Shown piece after piece: positions 1-6,852 of a stretch of 8,853 nucleotides of DNA (its first letter is position 1; every line of letters begins with the position of its first letter). The stretch comes from Pseudomonadota bacterium. Lineage in GTDB: Bacteria; Pseudomonadota; Gammaproteobacteria; Steroidobacterales; Steroidobacteraceae. Below the pieces are notes generated by a model, which saw nothing but the letters and a program-made list of their open reading frames with translations, searched no databases and was not told where the DNA came from. The position numbers and the translations under genes are program-made. The stretch lies in assembly GCA_023391335.1 (NCBI GenBank), contig JAEWBG010000035.1:1-8853 (forward strand), given 5' to 3'.

Positions 1-290
1 CGCGTAATAACTTTGCATTCCAACGTCCATGTCATCACTTCGAACTGACGCTATCCCTCACGTCTCGTTCGCTCAGTTGCTCACTGCACTGGCGATCGCT
101 CCTGCACCGCCAGTGGCCCCTCCATCCTTGGCGGGCAGCTACGGGCGCGTAATAACTTTGCATTCCAACGTCCATGTCATCACTTCGAACTGACGCTATC
201 CCTCACGTCTCGCTCGCCCAGTTGCTCACTGCACTGGCCATCGCTCCTCCACCGCCAGTGGCCGCTCCATCCTTGGCGGGCAGCTACCGC
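1..290. repeat. Two-copy 145-bp tandem direct repeat
   Basis: Copy 1 (1-145) and copy 2 (146-290) both begin CGCGTAATAACTTTGCATTC. The first 67 positions are identical, about five substitutions follow, and the last few bases diverge. Each copy carries an inverted repeat: CACTGGCG at 87-94 faces CGCCAGTG at 108-115 in copy 1. Copy 2 has the same arrangement (232-239 and 253-260), with the innermost base pair lost by a G-to-C change. Copy 1 starts at the window edge, so more units may lie to the left. No convincing gene is seen here. The function is unknown; it may be a dispersed intergenic repeat of the genome. Confidence 0.9.
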
Positions 291-454
291 ATGCACTTTC
301 TGTAAAGAAGCGGGGTACGCAGGGCGGCGCTTACGTCCGGCTGCCTGCGGGGGCGCGCATCCTACCACAGCAGGTAGGCCGAATTGAAAGCCCTTTTCCT
401 TCTAGAACCTGGGGCCCCGAGCCGCACCAGTCAATCGGCAGGACTCGAAGCCCC

Positions 455-1393
455 TCACCACTTCCAACTCACCGAAACGAGGTAATCGTGGTCGATACCG
501 CGATGGATCACGCCTTCGAATAGTGCCTGGGTGACGAGCGCGCCAGCTTCGAAAGATAGGTGTGCCGGCAAGTAGGTCAGGCTCAATCCCAACGTCAGGG
601 AGGGATCGCCAAAGTGCTTACCCGCGCCTACGTCCTGCGTATCGCCATAAATGTCGAAGCCGGGCCCCGTGATGTGACCGGCGACTCCACGACGCGGCAA
701 GGGCATGGCGTAGAGCGCGTGAGCAGTCGCAGCCCACAAACCCCACTGCCGCGGGATTTCGATCCCAATGAAGGGGACGATATGCGAATAGGTGGCATCG
801 AAGTCGATCTGCCCGGCGGTTCCAATGGACGGACCCGACGTGAGTTCGTAGTCCAAACGAAAGTCGCGCAATTTCACTCTTTGCCAAAGAGCACCGGCAA
901 CCCACGCGTATTCGCCCAAGTGTTTTCCACGTCGTTGCTGCATGGCGAACAGGCCGACCCCCGAATCCACGAGGGTGCCATCTAGATTGGAGAAGCGCGC
1001 ATCGACGGGCCGATCGAACGGCGTACTGGGGGCAAAGAGCGTCTGCAGTGGCCGATCTTCACGGCTGCTCCGCAGTTGCAACGGATCTTGAAAAACAAAA
1101 CCGCCCACGCTCCAACGATCGGAGACTCCTCTTCGTACGCCGAGCGAAAACATAGGACCGCGAACACTGAGATTGCCCGACCCCAGTTCGCTGTATGCCC
1201 CCTGCAGTTCCACGTGCGTCGAGGGGGCGCGGGTATCGTGCGAATCGCGCCAAAGCGGCAGTGTCGCGTAGCGATTATCCATCGGCACTTCTGCAAGGTG
1301 CTCCGCAACGAACTCAATGTCCTCCTTCGCCCCGAACGCAGGCGCAACGGCAAGCACACAGATGATGACCGCAGCGAGAGAGGCTATGCGCAC
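455..1393 (-). CDS. Exported hypothetical protein, probable outer-membrane beta-barrel
   Basis: This 312-residue protein is not one I recognise. Residues 1-21 look like a Sec signal peptide: MRIAS, a hydrophobic core (LAAVIICVLAVA), then a small-residue cleavage region near PAFGA. The mature part has many short alternating polar/hydrophobic and aromatic stretches typical of beta strands, for example SVGGFVF, YAWVAGALWQRVKL, LGLSLTYL and YLVSVSWKW. It ends in an aromatic residue (WKW), as outer-membrane barrels usually do for Bam recognition. The start is GTG (CAC on the plus strand at 1391-1393). An AGAGGA site lies about 6 nt upstream on the minus strand, whereas the overlapping ATG two bases upstream is out of frame and soon stops. 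It is transcribed away from the FG-GAP gene, and no clear terminator is visible downstream. The barrel assignment is inferred; a periplasmic beta-rich protein is the alternative. Confidence 0.75.
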   Translation of the reverse strand: MRIASLAAVIICVLAVAPAFGAKEDIEFVAEHLAEVPMDNRYATLPLWRDSHDTRAPSTHVELQGAYSELGSGNLSVRGPMFSLGVRRGVSDRWSVGGFVFQDPLQLRSSREDRPLQTLFAPSTPFDRPVDARFSNLDGTLVDSGVGLFAMQQRRGKHLGEYAWVAGALWQRVKLRDFRLDYELTSGPSIGTAGQIDFDATYSHIVPFIGIEIPRQWGLWAATAHALYAMPLPRRGVAGHITGPGFDIYGDTQDVGAGKHFGDPSLTLGLSLTYLPAHLSFEAGALVTQALFEGVIHRGIDHDYLVSVSWKW

Positions 1394-1688
1394 ATGATGT
1401 TCCTCTAAGATTCACGTAGGACGCTCGCCGATTGAATCATCAACCTCGCTCGTGTCGGCGATTTCCGTAGCCGATGTGATTTAGTGCGAACAACCCTACA
1501 ACTTTGTGGGGAAATGTACGTCACTTCCTTGTCTCGCTTTGCCGATTCAAAAATTTTTCGCGCAGCGCAGGAACGATGCAGGCGCAGTTCCGTTGTTCAT
1601 CACCCCATTCATGCCCGACTACATTTCACGACGCATGCGTGTGGTTAGACCAACGTCTGTTTTCGCCGACTTTTGGCAGGAGGCTTTT
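1394..1688. promoter_or_regulatory. Divergent intergenic region between two exported-protein genes
   Basis: These 295 bp separate the start of the leftward barrel gene from the preferred GTG start of the FG-GAP gene, so promoters for both should lie here. I see no convincing -35/-10 pair. Visible items are a 10-bp A-tract palindrome AAAAATTTTT at 1549-1558, likely a bend or flexible AT island, and a small inverted repeat TCGGC/GCCGA near 1457-1476. The rightward reading frame stays open back to 1506, but I regard that stretch as untranslated leader. Confidence 0.4.
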
Positions 1689-1691
1689 GTG
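1678..1691 (+). promoter_or_regulatory. Shine-Dalgarno that sets the FG-GAP gene start
   Basis: A consensus AGGAGG at 1678-1683 is followed by a 5-nt spacer (CTTTT) and GTG at 1689-1691. Starting here places a signal peptide exactly at the N-terminus. The in-frame upstream candidates (GTG at 1506, ATG at 1611 and 1635) would bury the signal peptide behind 18-61 extra residues and show no comparable site. Confidence 0.8.
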
Positions 1692-2879
1692 TTCATCTCA
1701 GCTCATTCGCGATTCTTCCTCTCAGCAGCGCTGCTTTCTTTCGCGGCGTGGTCGGCGCACGCAGAACTGCCCTCTGTCGAAGCGACCCAGGACGAATTCC
1801 CAACAGACGAGGAGTCATACACGCAGGACGGATTTCCCACCACGCCGTATCTCGGCACCGACGTCGACATGTTCGGGAACGTGGCGATTGCGGGCATGCC
1901 CGGCGCGGATGATTTCGCAGGACGTGCGGCGATCTACGTACGCGATAACAAAGGTCAGTGGCAACGCACAGCCACGCTAAAGGCGAGCAACCCAACCCCG
2001 AATGCGGAATTCGGAACGCGTGTCACGCTGACGACCGGCCGCGCGGTGGTTGCTTCAAAAACCGCCATCTATTTATTCGTTCGGCAAGCGTCGGGCATCT
2101 GGAAGCAGACCGATGTCCATACTTTCGCCGGCGCCGATCACGTCAGCGATCTCGATTGGCAGGGCAACATGCTTGCGGTTGGCGTGCTCGGCAGCACGTA
2201 TGCGAACTACGCTTTTGCTTACGACTCGAGCCAAACCAATACACTCCGCAAGATCGCGCGTTTTGCGCCGGCGGACGCAGTGAAGAGCGATGGATTTGGC
2301 ACGCGCATCGCGGCATACGGCTCCACGATCATCGCGACCGCGCCGGGTTACAACAACAAGGAAGGCGCTGCGTACGTGTTCACGTGCGGCGCCACTAGCT
2401 GTGCCCAGCGTCAGAAGCTGCTCTCGATTGACGGCGCACCGGGAGATCAATTCGGCGGTTCAGTGGATATCAACGGCACGTATCTCGTGATTGGCGCACC
2501 CGGAGCCGCACAGAGCGGCGAGTACGAACACCAACAAGGCGGCAACGTGTATGTCTTCACTCGTGCCGGCAGTACTTGGACACAAACCCAAACGCTGCAT
2601 CCGACTTCCGCCGACTGCGATAACTACGCGGGCTTCGGTTTTGACGTGACCATCCAAGGTCCGCGCTTGCTGATCGGCTCGCCTTACAACGGCGATTATT
2701 GGTTCGATGGACTCACATTCGAATACACGCTCGATGGCGGTCAATGGTCGCCGCGAGCGTTGCTCAGCTACGTCTCGGGATTCGGCGCATCCACCTCGCT
2801 GATCGGCCAGTATGCGATCGTCGGCTCGCCGGATCATTCACCATGGACCGGCGAAGTGTTGTTCTACAAGCTCCCGTGA
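1689..2879 (+). CDS. Exported seven-bladed FG-GAP repeat beta-propeller protein
   Basis: From the GTG at 1689 the product is 396 residues. Residues 1-25 form a Sec signal peptide ending in SAHA before ELPS. The rest is an FG-GAP (integrin alpha-type) propeller. I count seven blades, each opening with an FG-like turn and containing a hydrophobic 'vIGaPg' strand and a 'YVF' strand. They begin near residues 54, 108, 151, 203, 255, 316 and 365. The best preserved are FGTRIAAYGSTIIATAPG, FGGSVDINGTYLVIGAPG and FGASTSLIGQYAIVGSPD. No DxDxDG calcium loop is obvious and there is no catalytic domain. In bacteria such proteins usually act outside the cytoplasm as binding or scaffold modules; the ligand here is unknown. 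The frame is also open upstream to 1506, but the Shine-Dalgarno and signal peptide argue for 1689. An intrinsic terminator follows 48 bp after the stop. Confidence 0.88.
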   Translation: MFISAHSRFFLSAALLSFAAWSAHAELPSVEATQDEFPTDEESYTQDGFPTTPYLGTDVDMFGNVAIAGMPGADDFAGRAAIYVRDNKGQWQRTATLKASNPTPNAEFGTRVTLTTGRAVVASKTAIYLFVRQASGIWKQTDVHTFAGADHVSDLDWQGNMLAVGVLGSTYANYAFAYDSSQTNTLRKIARFAPADAVKSDGFGTRIAAYGSTIIATAPGYNNKEGAAYVFTCGATSCAQRQKLLSIDGAPGDQFGGSVDINGTYLVIGAPGAAQSGEYEHQQGGNVYVFTRAGSTWTQTQTLHPTSADCDNYAGFGFDVTIQGPRLLIGSPYNGDYWFDGLTFEYTLDGGQWSPRALLSYVSGFGASTSLIGQYAIVGSPDHSPWTGEVLFYKLP

Positions 2880-2926
2880 GAATCCGAAACGAAACTCAAC
2901 GCGGCGCATATTGATCTGCGATAGCA

Positions 2927-2954
2927 AGAAGCCCACCGAGGTGGGCTTCTTTTT
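2927..2954 (+). terminator. Intrinsic terminator between convergent genes
   Basis: A perfect 10-bp stem, AGAAGCCCAC (2927-2936) and GTGGGCTTCT (2941-2950), encloses a 4-nt loop, and the T run extends to 2954. It ends the FG-GAP transcript. The stop codon of the converging glucuronidase gene lies only 10 bp further on, so that transcript also reads the hairpin, but on that strand no T run follows, so it is probably a weak terminator for it. Confidence 0.85.
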
Positions 2955-2963
2955 CTGTCGGCG

Positions 2964-4799
2964 CTATCGCTTCTCGTTGGCCGCGCGATCGCGATAAAAC
3001 TCCTGCAGCACGTAGAACGCCTTCTTTTTCGTTCCGTTCTCGCCAATCAATCCTTTGCGATTCCATCCGTCTTGGATGACCGGCAACGGACGCCGCGGCG
3101 AGCGGAAGTCAGCCAACACCCACGGAGTCGCACCACGCCATTGCGGCATGCGGCTCAGCATTGCGAGCGTCTGACGGTAGTAGTCCTCCTGGTACTCCTC
3201 GGTGAAACGTGTCGTAGCATCGCCGTGGAGACCCTGTAGTGCGTCAGCCCCAAATTCGCTGATCATCACCGGCTTCTGATAGCCAAGCGTCCAACGGATG
3301 TTCTTGAGTTTGTCCGGAAGCCCATCGTACCAACCGATGTATTCGTTGAAGCTCAACAGATCCGTGTATGCGCCGAACGGGTCATCGACGATTCGATGAT
3401 TGTTGTCCGCCGGATCGACGTGGACTTCCATTGCCGCGGAAACCAATCGCGTCGAATCGAGACCTCGTGCGGTATCCACCAAAGACCGCAAGAACTTCGT
3501 GCGCGGCTCGCTGACTGGAGTTTCGTTCGCGACCGACCACACGATTACGCTCGCGCGATTGCGATCGCGCACGATTAGATCGGTGAGTTGCGCCTTGGCA
3601 TTGGCGAATGTCGCTGGATTTTCCCATTGAATGGTCCAATACACCGGCACTTCTTCCCAAACCATGATACCCATTTCGTCCGCCACGCGCGCCATGTACT
3701 CGTTGTGGGGATAGTGTGCGAGACGCACGAAGTTGCATCCCAACTCCTTGGCCCAACCCAGCAGCATCCTTGCGTCTTCAGGTGAATACGCACGCCCGCC
3801 GCGCATCGGATTCTCTTCGTGGATCGACACGCCGCGCAGGAATACAGGCTTGCCGTTGAGCAAGATGTCCGTGCCGCGCACCTGGATGTTTCGAAAGCCG
3901 ACGCGATCCGTAACGACATCGTTCCCCGCAGAGATTTCTACGTCGTACAGCTTTGGCTGCTCGGGCGACCACATCGAGATCCGCGCGCCGGAGATGTCGA
4001 AGGTGGCGATACCATCCGCGTTCGCATTCGCACGTTTCTCAAGTCCAATCTCTGGAATCGAAATCGCGACAGCAGCCCCTGCGCCTTTGCCATCGAGGGT
4101 CACGATCGCACGCAAGTGATCCGCGCTTCCCGCGACGAGGTGGAGTTGGTAGTCACGAACAAACGTCGCTGGGGTTTCCAGCAACGCGACGTCGCGGGTA
4201 ATCCCGCCGTAGTTCCACCAGTCGGTGTTCACGGTCGGCACCGCATCCAAGTGGCGCGTGTTGTCGACTTTGACCACGAGCGAATTTCCGCTCTGCTTGA
4301 GCTTGCCCGTTACCTCGAATTCGAACGGCGTGAACCCGCCGATGTGTTGGCCGAGCTTCTCGCCGTTCAGGTACACGTCGGCTTGATAATTTGCGGCCCC
4401 AAAATGCAGGAACTGGCGCTTAGCCTTGCCTGAATTGGCGAAATCGAATTTGGTGCGATACCAAACGGTGCCTTCGTAGTAGAACAGCTTGTCATCCTGC
4501 GAATTCCAATCGCCCGGCACGTTTAATACAGGACTGGTGTCGAAGTCGTACTCCACCAGATCAGATGGATCCTTAGGTTTGCGATCCAAAAAATACCCTT
4601 GGGTCGGGTTCGGCATGGCATCGAAAGCATCCCGCCGATAGTTGAAGTAACCGTTCTCGTAAGGATCGACGATGATGTGCCACTTGCCGTTCAAGGAAAG
4701 CGACTGTCGCGCCAATGCGTTTTGAATCGTCGGAGCGGCAGTGCTGACGGAAGCCCAAGCAAAGAGTCCCAGGGCAACCCAAAGAAATCTAGTTCTCAT
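2964..4799 (-). CDS. Exported glycoside hydrolase family 2, probable beta-glucuronidase
   Basis: This 611-residue protein has a Sec signal peptide (residues 1-22, MRTRFLWVALGLFAWASVSTAA). It then has the GH2 order: N-terminal jelly-roll sugar-binding domain (about 30-210, with GDWN, YEGTVWYR and YLNGEKLGQHIGGFTPFEF), an immunoglobulin-like domain (about 212-310) and a TIM barrel (about 311-605). The acid/base is predicted as Glu426 in WSVANE and the nucleophile as Glu515 in ISEFGAD. The Asn-x-Lys motif that binds the carboxylate of uronic acids in beta-glucuronidases is present as N580-R-K582 in DGWNRKGL. The NEYIGWY segment resembles the NRYYGWY active-site segment of E. coli GusA. The expected reaction is hydrolysis of beta-D-glucuronides (EC 3.2.1.31), in the periplasm or outside the cell. 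ATG at 4797-4799 has GAGG 4 nt upstream. Beta-galacturonidase or another GH2 activity is possible. Confidence 0.9.
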   Translation of the reverse strand: MRTRFLWVALGLFAWASVSTAAPTIQNALARQSLSLNGKWHIIVDPYENGYFNYRRDAFDAMPNPTQGYFLDRKPKDPSDLVEYDFDTSPVLNVPGDWNSQDDKLFYYEGTVWYRTKFDFANSGKAKRQFLHFGAANYQADVYLNGEKLGQHIGGFTPFEFEVTGKLKQSGNSLVVKVDNTRHLDAVPTVNTDWWNYGGITRDVALLETPATFVRDYQLHLVAGSADHLRAIVTLDGKGAGAAVAISIPEIGLEKRANANADGIATFDISGARISMWSPEQPKLYDVEISAGNDVVTDRVGFRNIQVRGTDILLNGKPVFLRGVSIHEENPMRGGRAYSPEDARMLLGWAKELGCNFVRLAHYPHNEYMARVADEMGIMVWEEVPVYWTIQWENPATFANAKAQLTDLIVRDRNRASVIVWSVANETPVSEPRTKFLRSLVDTARGLDSTRLVSAAMEVHVDPADNNHRIVDDPFGAYTDLLSFNEYIGWYDGLPDKLKNIRWTLGYQKPVMISEFGADALQGLHGDATTRFTEEYQEDYYRQTLAMLSRMPQWRGATPWVLADFRSPRRPLPVIQDGWNRKGLIGENGTKKKAFYVLQEFYRDRAANEKR

Positions 4800-5133
4800 G
4801 CAACCTCGCGATCGTTACGTCGTCAGTCCCCCACTGAAGTATGCCGGCAACTGCAGGCAGCGTATGTAAGGAAGTGACTTGGCGTCCAACGTAATCGCCA
4901 CGATCAGAACGTCACACCGCGCATGCAGCGAAAGAAGTAACCGCGCGAATGTGGATCGCGAAGATGCGGTCTGCAGATCCAATTTCTGGACGCTCTCGTC
5001 GCTCGAGAACGCGTGCACGATACGCACCAATGCGTTCCCGTTTGCGCAGTAATCGCTAGCACCTCTCCCAGGTCCCCTGCCGCGGGCGACTCGTTCGCCT
5101 ACTTTCCTTCCAATTGGCGAGCGGAGACCGAAC
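4800..5133. promoter_or_regulatory. Divergent intergenic region, glucuronidase and lactonase-like genes
   Basis: This 334-bp space lies between two divergent starts and must carry promoters for both. Each gene has a visible ribosome-binding site at the edge: GAGG (minus strand, 4804-4807) for the glucuronidase and GGAGA (5123-5127, 6-nt spacer) for the propeller. I find no convincing sigma-70 hexamer pair, operator palindrome or RNA gene. A minus-strand open frame (4815-5477) runs through it into the next gene but looks like a shadow. Confidence 0.45.
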
Positions 5134-6258
5134 ATGAGAATCAGACATTCATTGTTGATAACTGCGATTGCCCTCTCTTCAGGAGCGACGACCCTGCATG
5201 CGCAAGACTTCGCCCCGCGCACAGGGAACGGCGTGTTCGTGATGACGAACGATGCGAGTTCGAACGAAGTCGTAGCATTCGAACGCGACCGAACCGGCGT
5301 ATTGCGCCAAACGCATTCGTACCGCACTGGCGGTCGCGGGAGCGGCGGCACCATCGATCCGCTTACATCGCAAGGCTCCCTGACGTTGAGCACTGACGGC
5401 CACTGGCTGTTCGCCGTGAATGCAGGCAGCGGCACACTCTCAGTATTTCGTGTCGACGGCACGCGCCTGTTCCTCACTCAAGAGATCTCCACCGAAGGCA
5501 GCGAACCCAATGCTGTCGCACAGCACGGCGACCTTGTGTACGTCTTAAACACGGCGGCCTCGAGCAACGTCGTTGGTTATCGATTCGTGTTCGGCCGCCT
5601 GCGCCCGATCAGCGATTCGCTCCGCCTCCTGACTGCAAACAACATCGGCTCAGCCTCTATCGCATTCAGTCCAGACGGCACAACACTCACGGTTACCGAA
5701 CGGGCGAGCAATAGCTTCGATGTGTTCGGGGTTCAAGCGGATGGCCGATTGAGCCTGCTAACCAACACCCCAAGCGCGGTGCCGGGCGCATTCGCCGCTA
5801 CGTACGCTCCCAATGGAACGCTTCTCTCATCGGAGACCGGATCCGGCGCACCGAATTCATCGACGATCACCTCGTACGCTGTGCAGCCCGATCGAACCCT
5901 GAGTGCAATCACCACGCTGCCGACGCTGGGTGCGGCAAACTGCTGGAACGTCGTGACACCGAATGGCAAGTTCGTATACGTGTCGAACTCGGCGACCTCA
6001 TCGATTTCCGGCTTTGCGATTCAAGCAAATGGCGTTCTGCTGCCGATCGAGCAAACGGTGGTGGGCAATAATCCGGCAGGGTCCGCCAACCTCGATATCG
6101 CAGTGAGCTCGGACGGTGCCTATCTGTATACCCTTAACGCCGCCAGCGGAACGGTGGGAGTGTTCGAGATCGATGCGTCGAAGGGTACGCTCAAGAATCT
6201 CGGCACGACCGGCGATCTACCCGGAGGTGCGGGACTCAACGGAATCGCAGCCAACTGA
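5134..6258 (+). CDS. Exported lactonase-family beta-propeller protein
   Basis: This 374-residue protein resembles the 6-phosphogluconolactonase-like lactonase family (YbhE/Pgl type, PF10282). Residues 1-23 form a signal peptide ending ATTLHA before QDF. The mature chain is a run of propeller blades with the typical 'xxDGxxLfavN' turn: STDGHWLFAVN (86-96), SPDGTTLTVTE (179-189), APNGTLL (225-231), TPNGKFVYVSN (275-285) and SSDGAYLYTLN (326-336). Blade strands such as GTLSVFRVDG and GTVGVFEID also fit. The family is usually 330-390 residues. The signal peptide argues against the cytosolic pentose-phosphate role of Pgl; substrates of exported members are mostly unknown, and some may be only binding propellers. 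It is divergent from the exported beta-glucuronidase, so a part in sugar-lactone handling is possible but inferred. ATG at 5134 has GGAGA 6 nt upstream. Confidence 0.82.
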   Translation: MRIRHSLLITAIALSSGATTLHAQDFAPRTGNGVFVMTNDASSNEVVAFERDRTGVLRQTHSYRTGGRGSGGTIDPLTSQGSLTLSTDGHWLFAVNAGSGTLSVFRVDGTRLFLTQEISTEGSEPNAVAQHGDLVYVLNTAASSNVVGYRFVFGRLRPISDSLRLLTANNIGSASIAFSPDGTTLTVTERASNSFDVFGVQADGRLSLLTNTPSAVPGAFAATYAPNGTLLSSETGSGAPNSSTITSYAVQPDRTLSAITTLPTLGAANCWNVVTPNGKFVYVSNSATSSISGFAIQANGVLLPIEQTVVGNNPAGSANLDIAVSSDGAYLYTLNAASGTVGVFEIDASKGTLKNLGTTGDLPGGAGLNGIAAN

Positions 6259-6270
6259 TGCGACAAAGTG

Positions 6271-6295
6271 GCGAGAGCCGGCCGTCGGCTCTCGC
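6271..6295 (+). terminator. Hairpin after the lactonase-like gene, possible terminator
   Basis: A perfect 10-bp GC-rich stem, GCGAGAGCCG (6271-6280) and CGGCTCTCGC (6286-6295), has a 5-nt loop and starts 12 bp after the stop codon. No T run follows (TCTGCAGC). It may be a weak or Rho-assisted terminator, or an mRNA 3'-end stabiliser. Confidence 0.5.
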
Positions 6296-6395
6296 TCTGC
6301 AGCGTTGTGAACTCGCATTGGAACCAGGCGTTCTCACTCGAATTCGGTTTGGTTCGCCGCCCGATGAACCGCTGCTCTCTCCACTGCATTATTCT

Positions 6396-6694
6396 GACCC
6401 GACGCTAGTCCTTCCCGACGCACAGCGTCCCTCCCGACGCCAGTCCTTCTCGACGACGAAGTCGTCCTTCCCCCGTGAAATCCGACCCGACGCTAGTCTT
6501 TCCCGACGCACAGCGTCCCTCCCGACGCCAGTCCTTCTCGACGACGAAGTCGTCCTTCCCCCGTGAAATCCGACCCGACGCCAGTCCTTCCCGACGCACA
6601 GCGTCCCTCCCGACGCCAGTCCCTCTCGACGACGAAGTCGTCCTTCCCCCGCGGATATCTGACCCGACGAAAGTCCCTCCTGATGCGAAGCATC
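6396..6694. repeat. 88-bp tandem repeat array of small hairpins
   Basis: Three near-identical units start with GACCCGACG at 6396, 6484 and 6572 (periods 88, 88, 89). A degenerate fourth starts at 6661. Each unit contains four short palindromes separated by 6-nt pyrimidine-rich spacers (CYTYCC/T). In unit 1 these are GACGCTAGTC (6401-6410), GACGCACAGCGTC (6417-6429), GACGCCAGTC (6436-6445) and GACGACGAAGTCGTC (6452-6466). A 22-nt spacer links units. The degenerate unit keeps the design with different bases: GACGAAAGTC (6666-6675) and GATGCGAAGCATC (6682-6694). Several frames stay open through the array, but 88 is not a multiple of three, so successive units would be read in different frames; I do not call a protein. 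Confidence 0.9.
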
Positions 6695-6852
6695 CGTCGT
6701 TGTCGTCGACAACTTACCTCGTTGCACCATCCGCACCACGCTCAAGCTCATCGATGCGTGCGAAGCATGCAAAGGTGCTGTGTCGGCCACTTGCTCGTAG
6801 GCGCCTTTTTTGCCTACTAACCTGCCAACCCCCTGTCTATTGAGGTTTCAAC
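6695..6852 (+). promoter_or_regulatory. Leader region before the YHS gene, with hairpin and T6 run
   Basis: This space should hold the promoter of the YHS gene. Another small GAA-looped palindrome (GCGTGC-GAA-GCATGC, one G-T pair) lies at about 6756-6770. GTAGGC (6797-6802) can pair with GCCTAC (6812-6817) around a loop containing T6 (6806-6811). Alternatively AGGTGC (6773-6778) can pair with GCGCCT (6801-6806) directly before the T run, a terminator-like or attenuator-like alternative. GAGG at 6842-6845, 7 nt before ATG, is the ribosome-binding site. I see no clear -35/-10 pair. Confidence 0.35.

Noticed and set aside
180..368. 62-residue minus-strand open frame over repeat copy 2
   Set aside because: It overlaps the 145-bp tandem repeat, lacks a recognisable domain and is Arg/Gln-rich like a chance frame in GC-rich repeat DNA.
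425..460. tRNA-like T-loop (TTCGAGTCC on the minus strand)
   Set aside because: The flanking bases do not form a five-pair T stem and no acceptor stem or anticodon arm can be built; upstream bases are the 3' end of the barrel gene.
560..985. 141-residue plus-strand open frame
   Set aside because: It lies wholly antisense to the better supported exported barrel gene and shows no domain or signal.
4815..5477. 220-residue minus-strand open frame
   Set aside because: It covers the divergent promoter region and the antisense of the lactonase-like signal peptide and first blades; its composition is Arg/Ser-rich and no domain is visible.
6396..6694. CRISPR array
   Set aside because: The whole 88-bp unit is repeated with no unique spacers and no cas gene is nearby.
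6389..6790. Minus-strand frames of 64-133 residues with repeats such as EGLASGGTLCVGKDWRR
   Set aside because: They are translations of the 88-bp hairpin array; the unit is not a multiple of three, so different frames give overlapping repetitive peptides, which argues for non-coding DNA.
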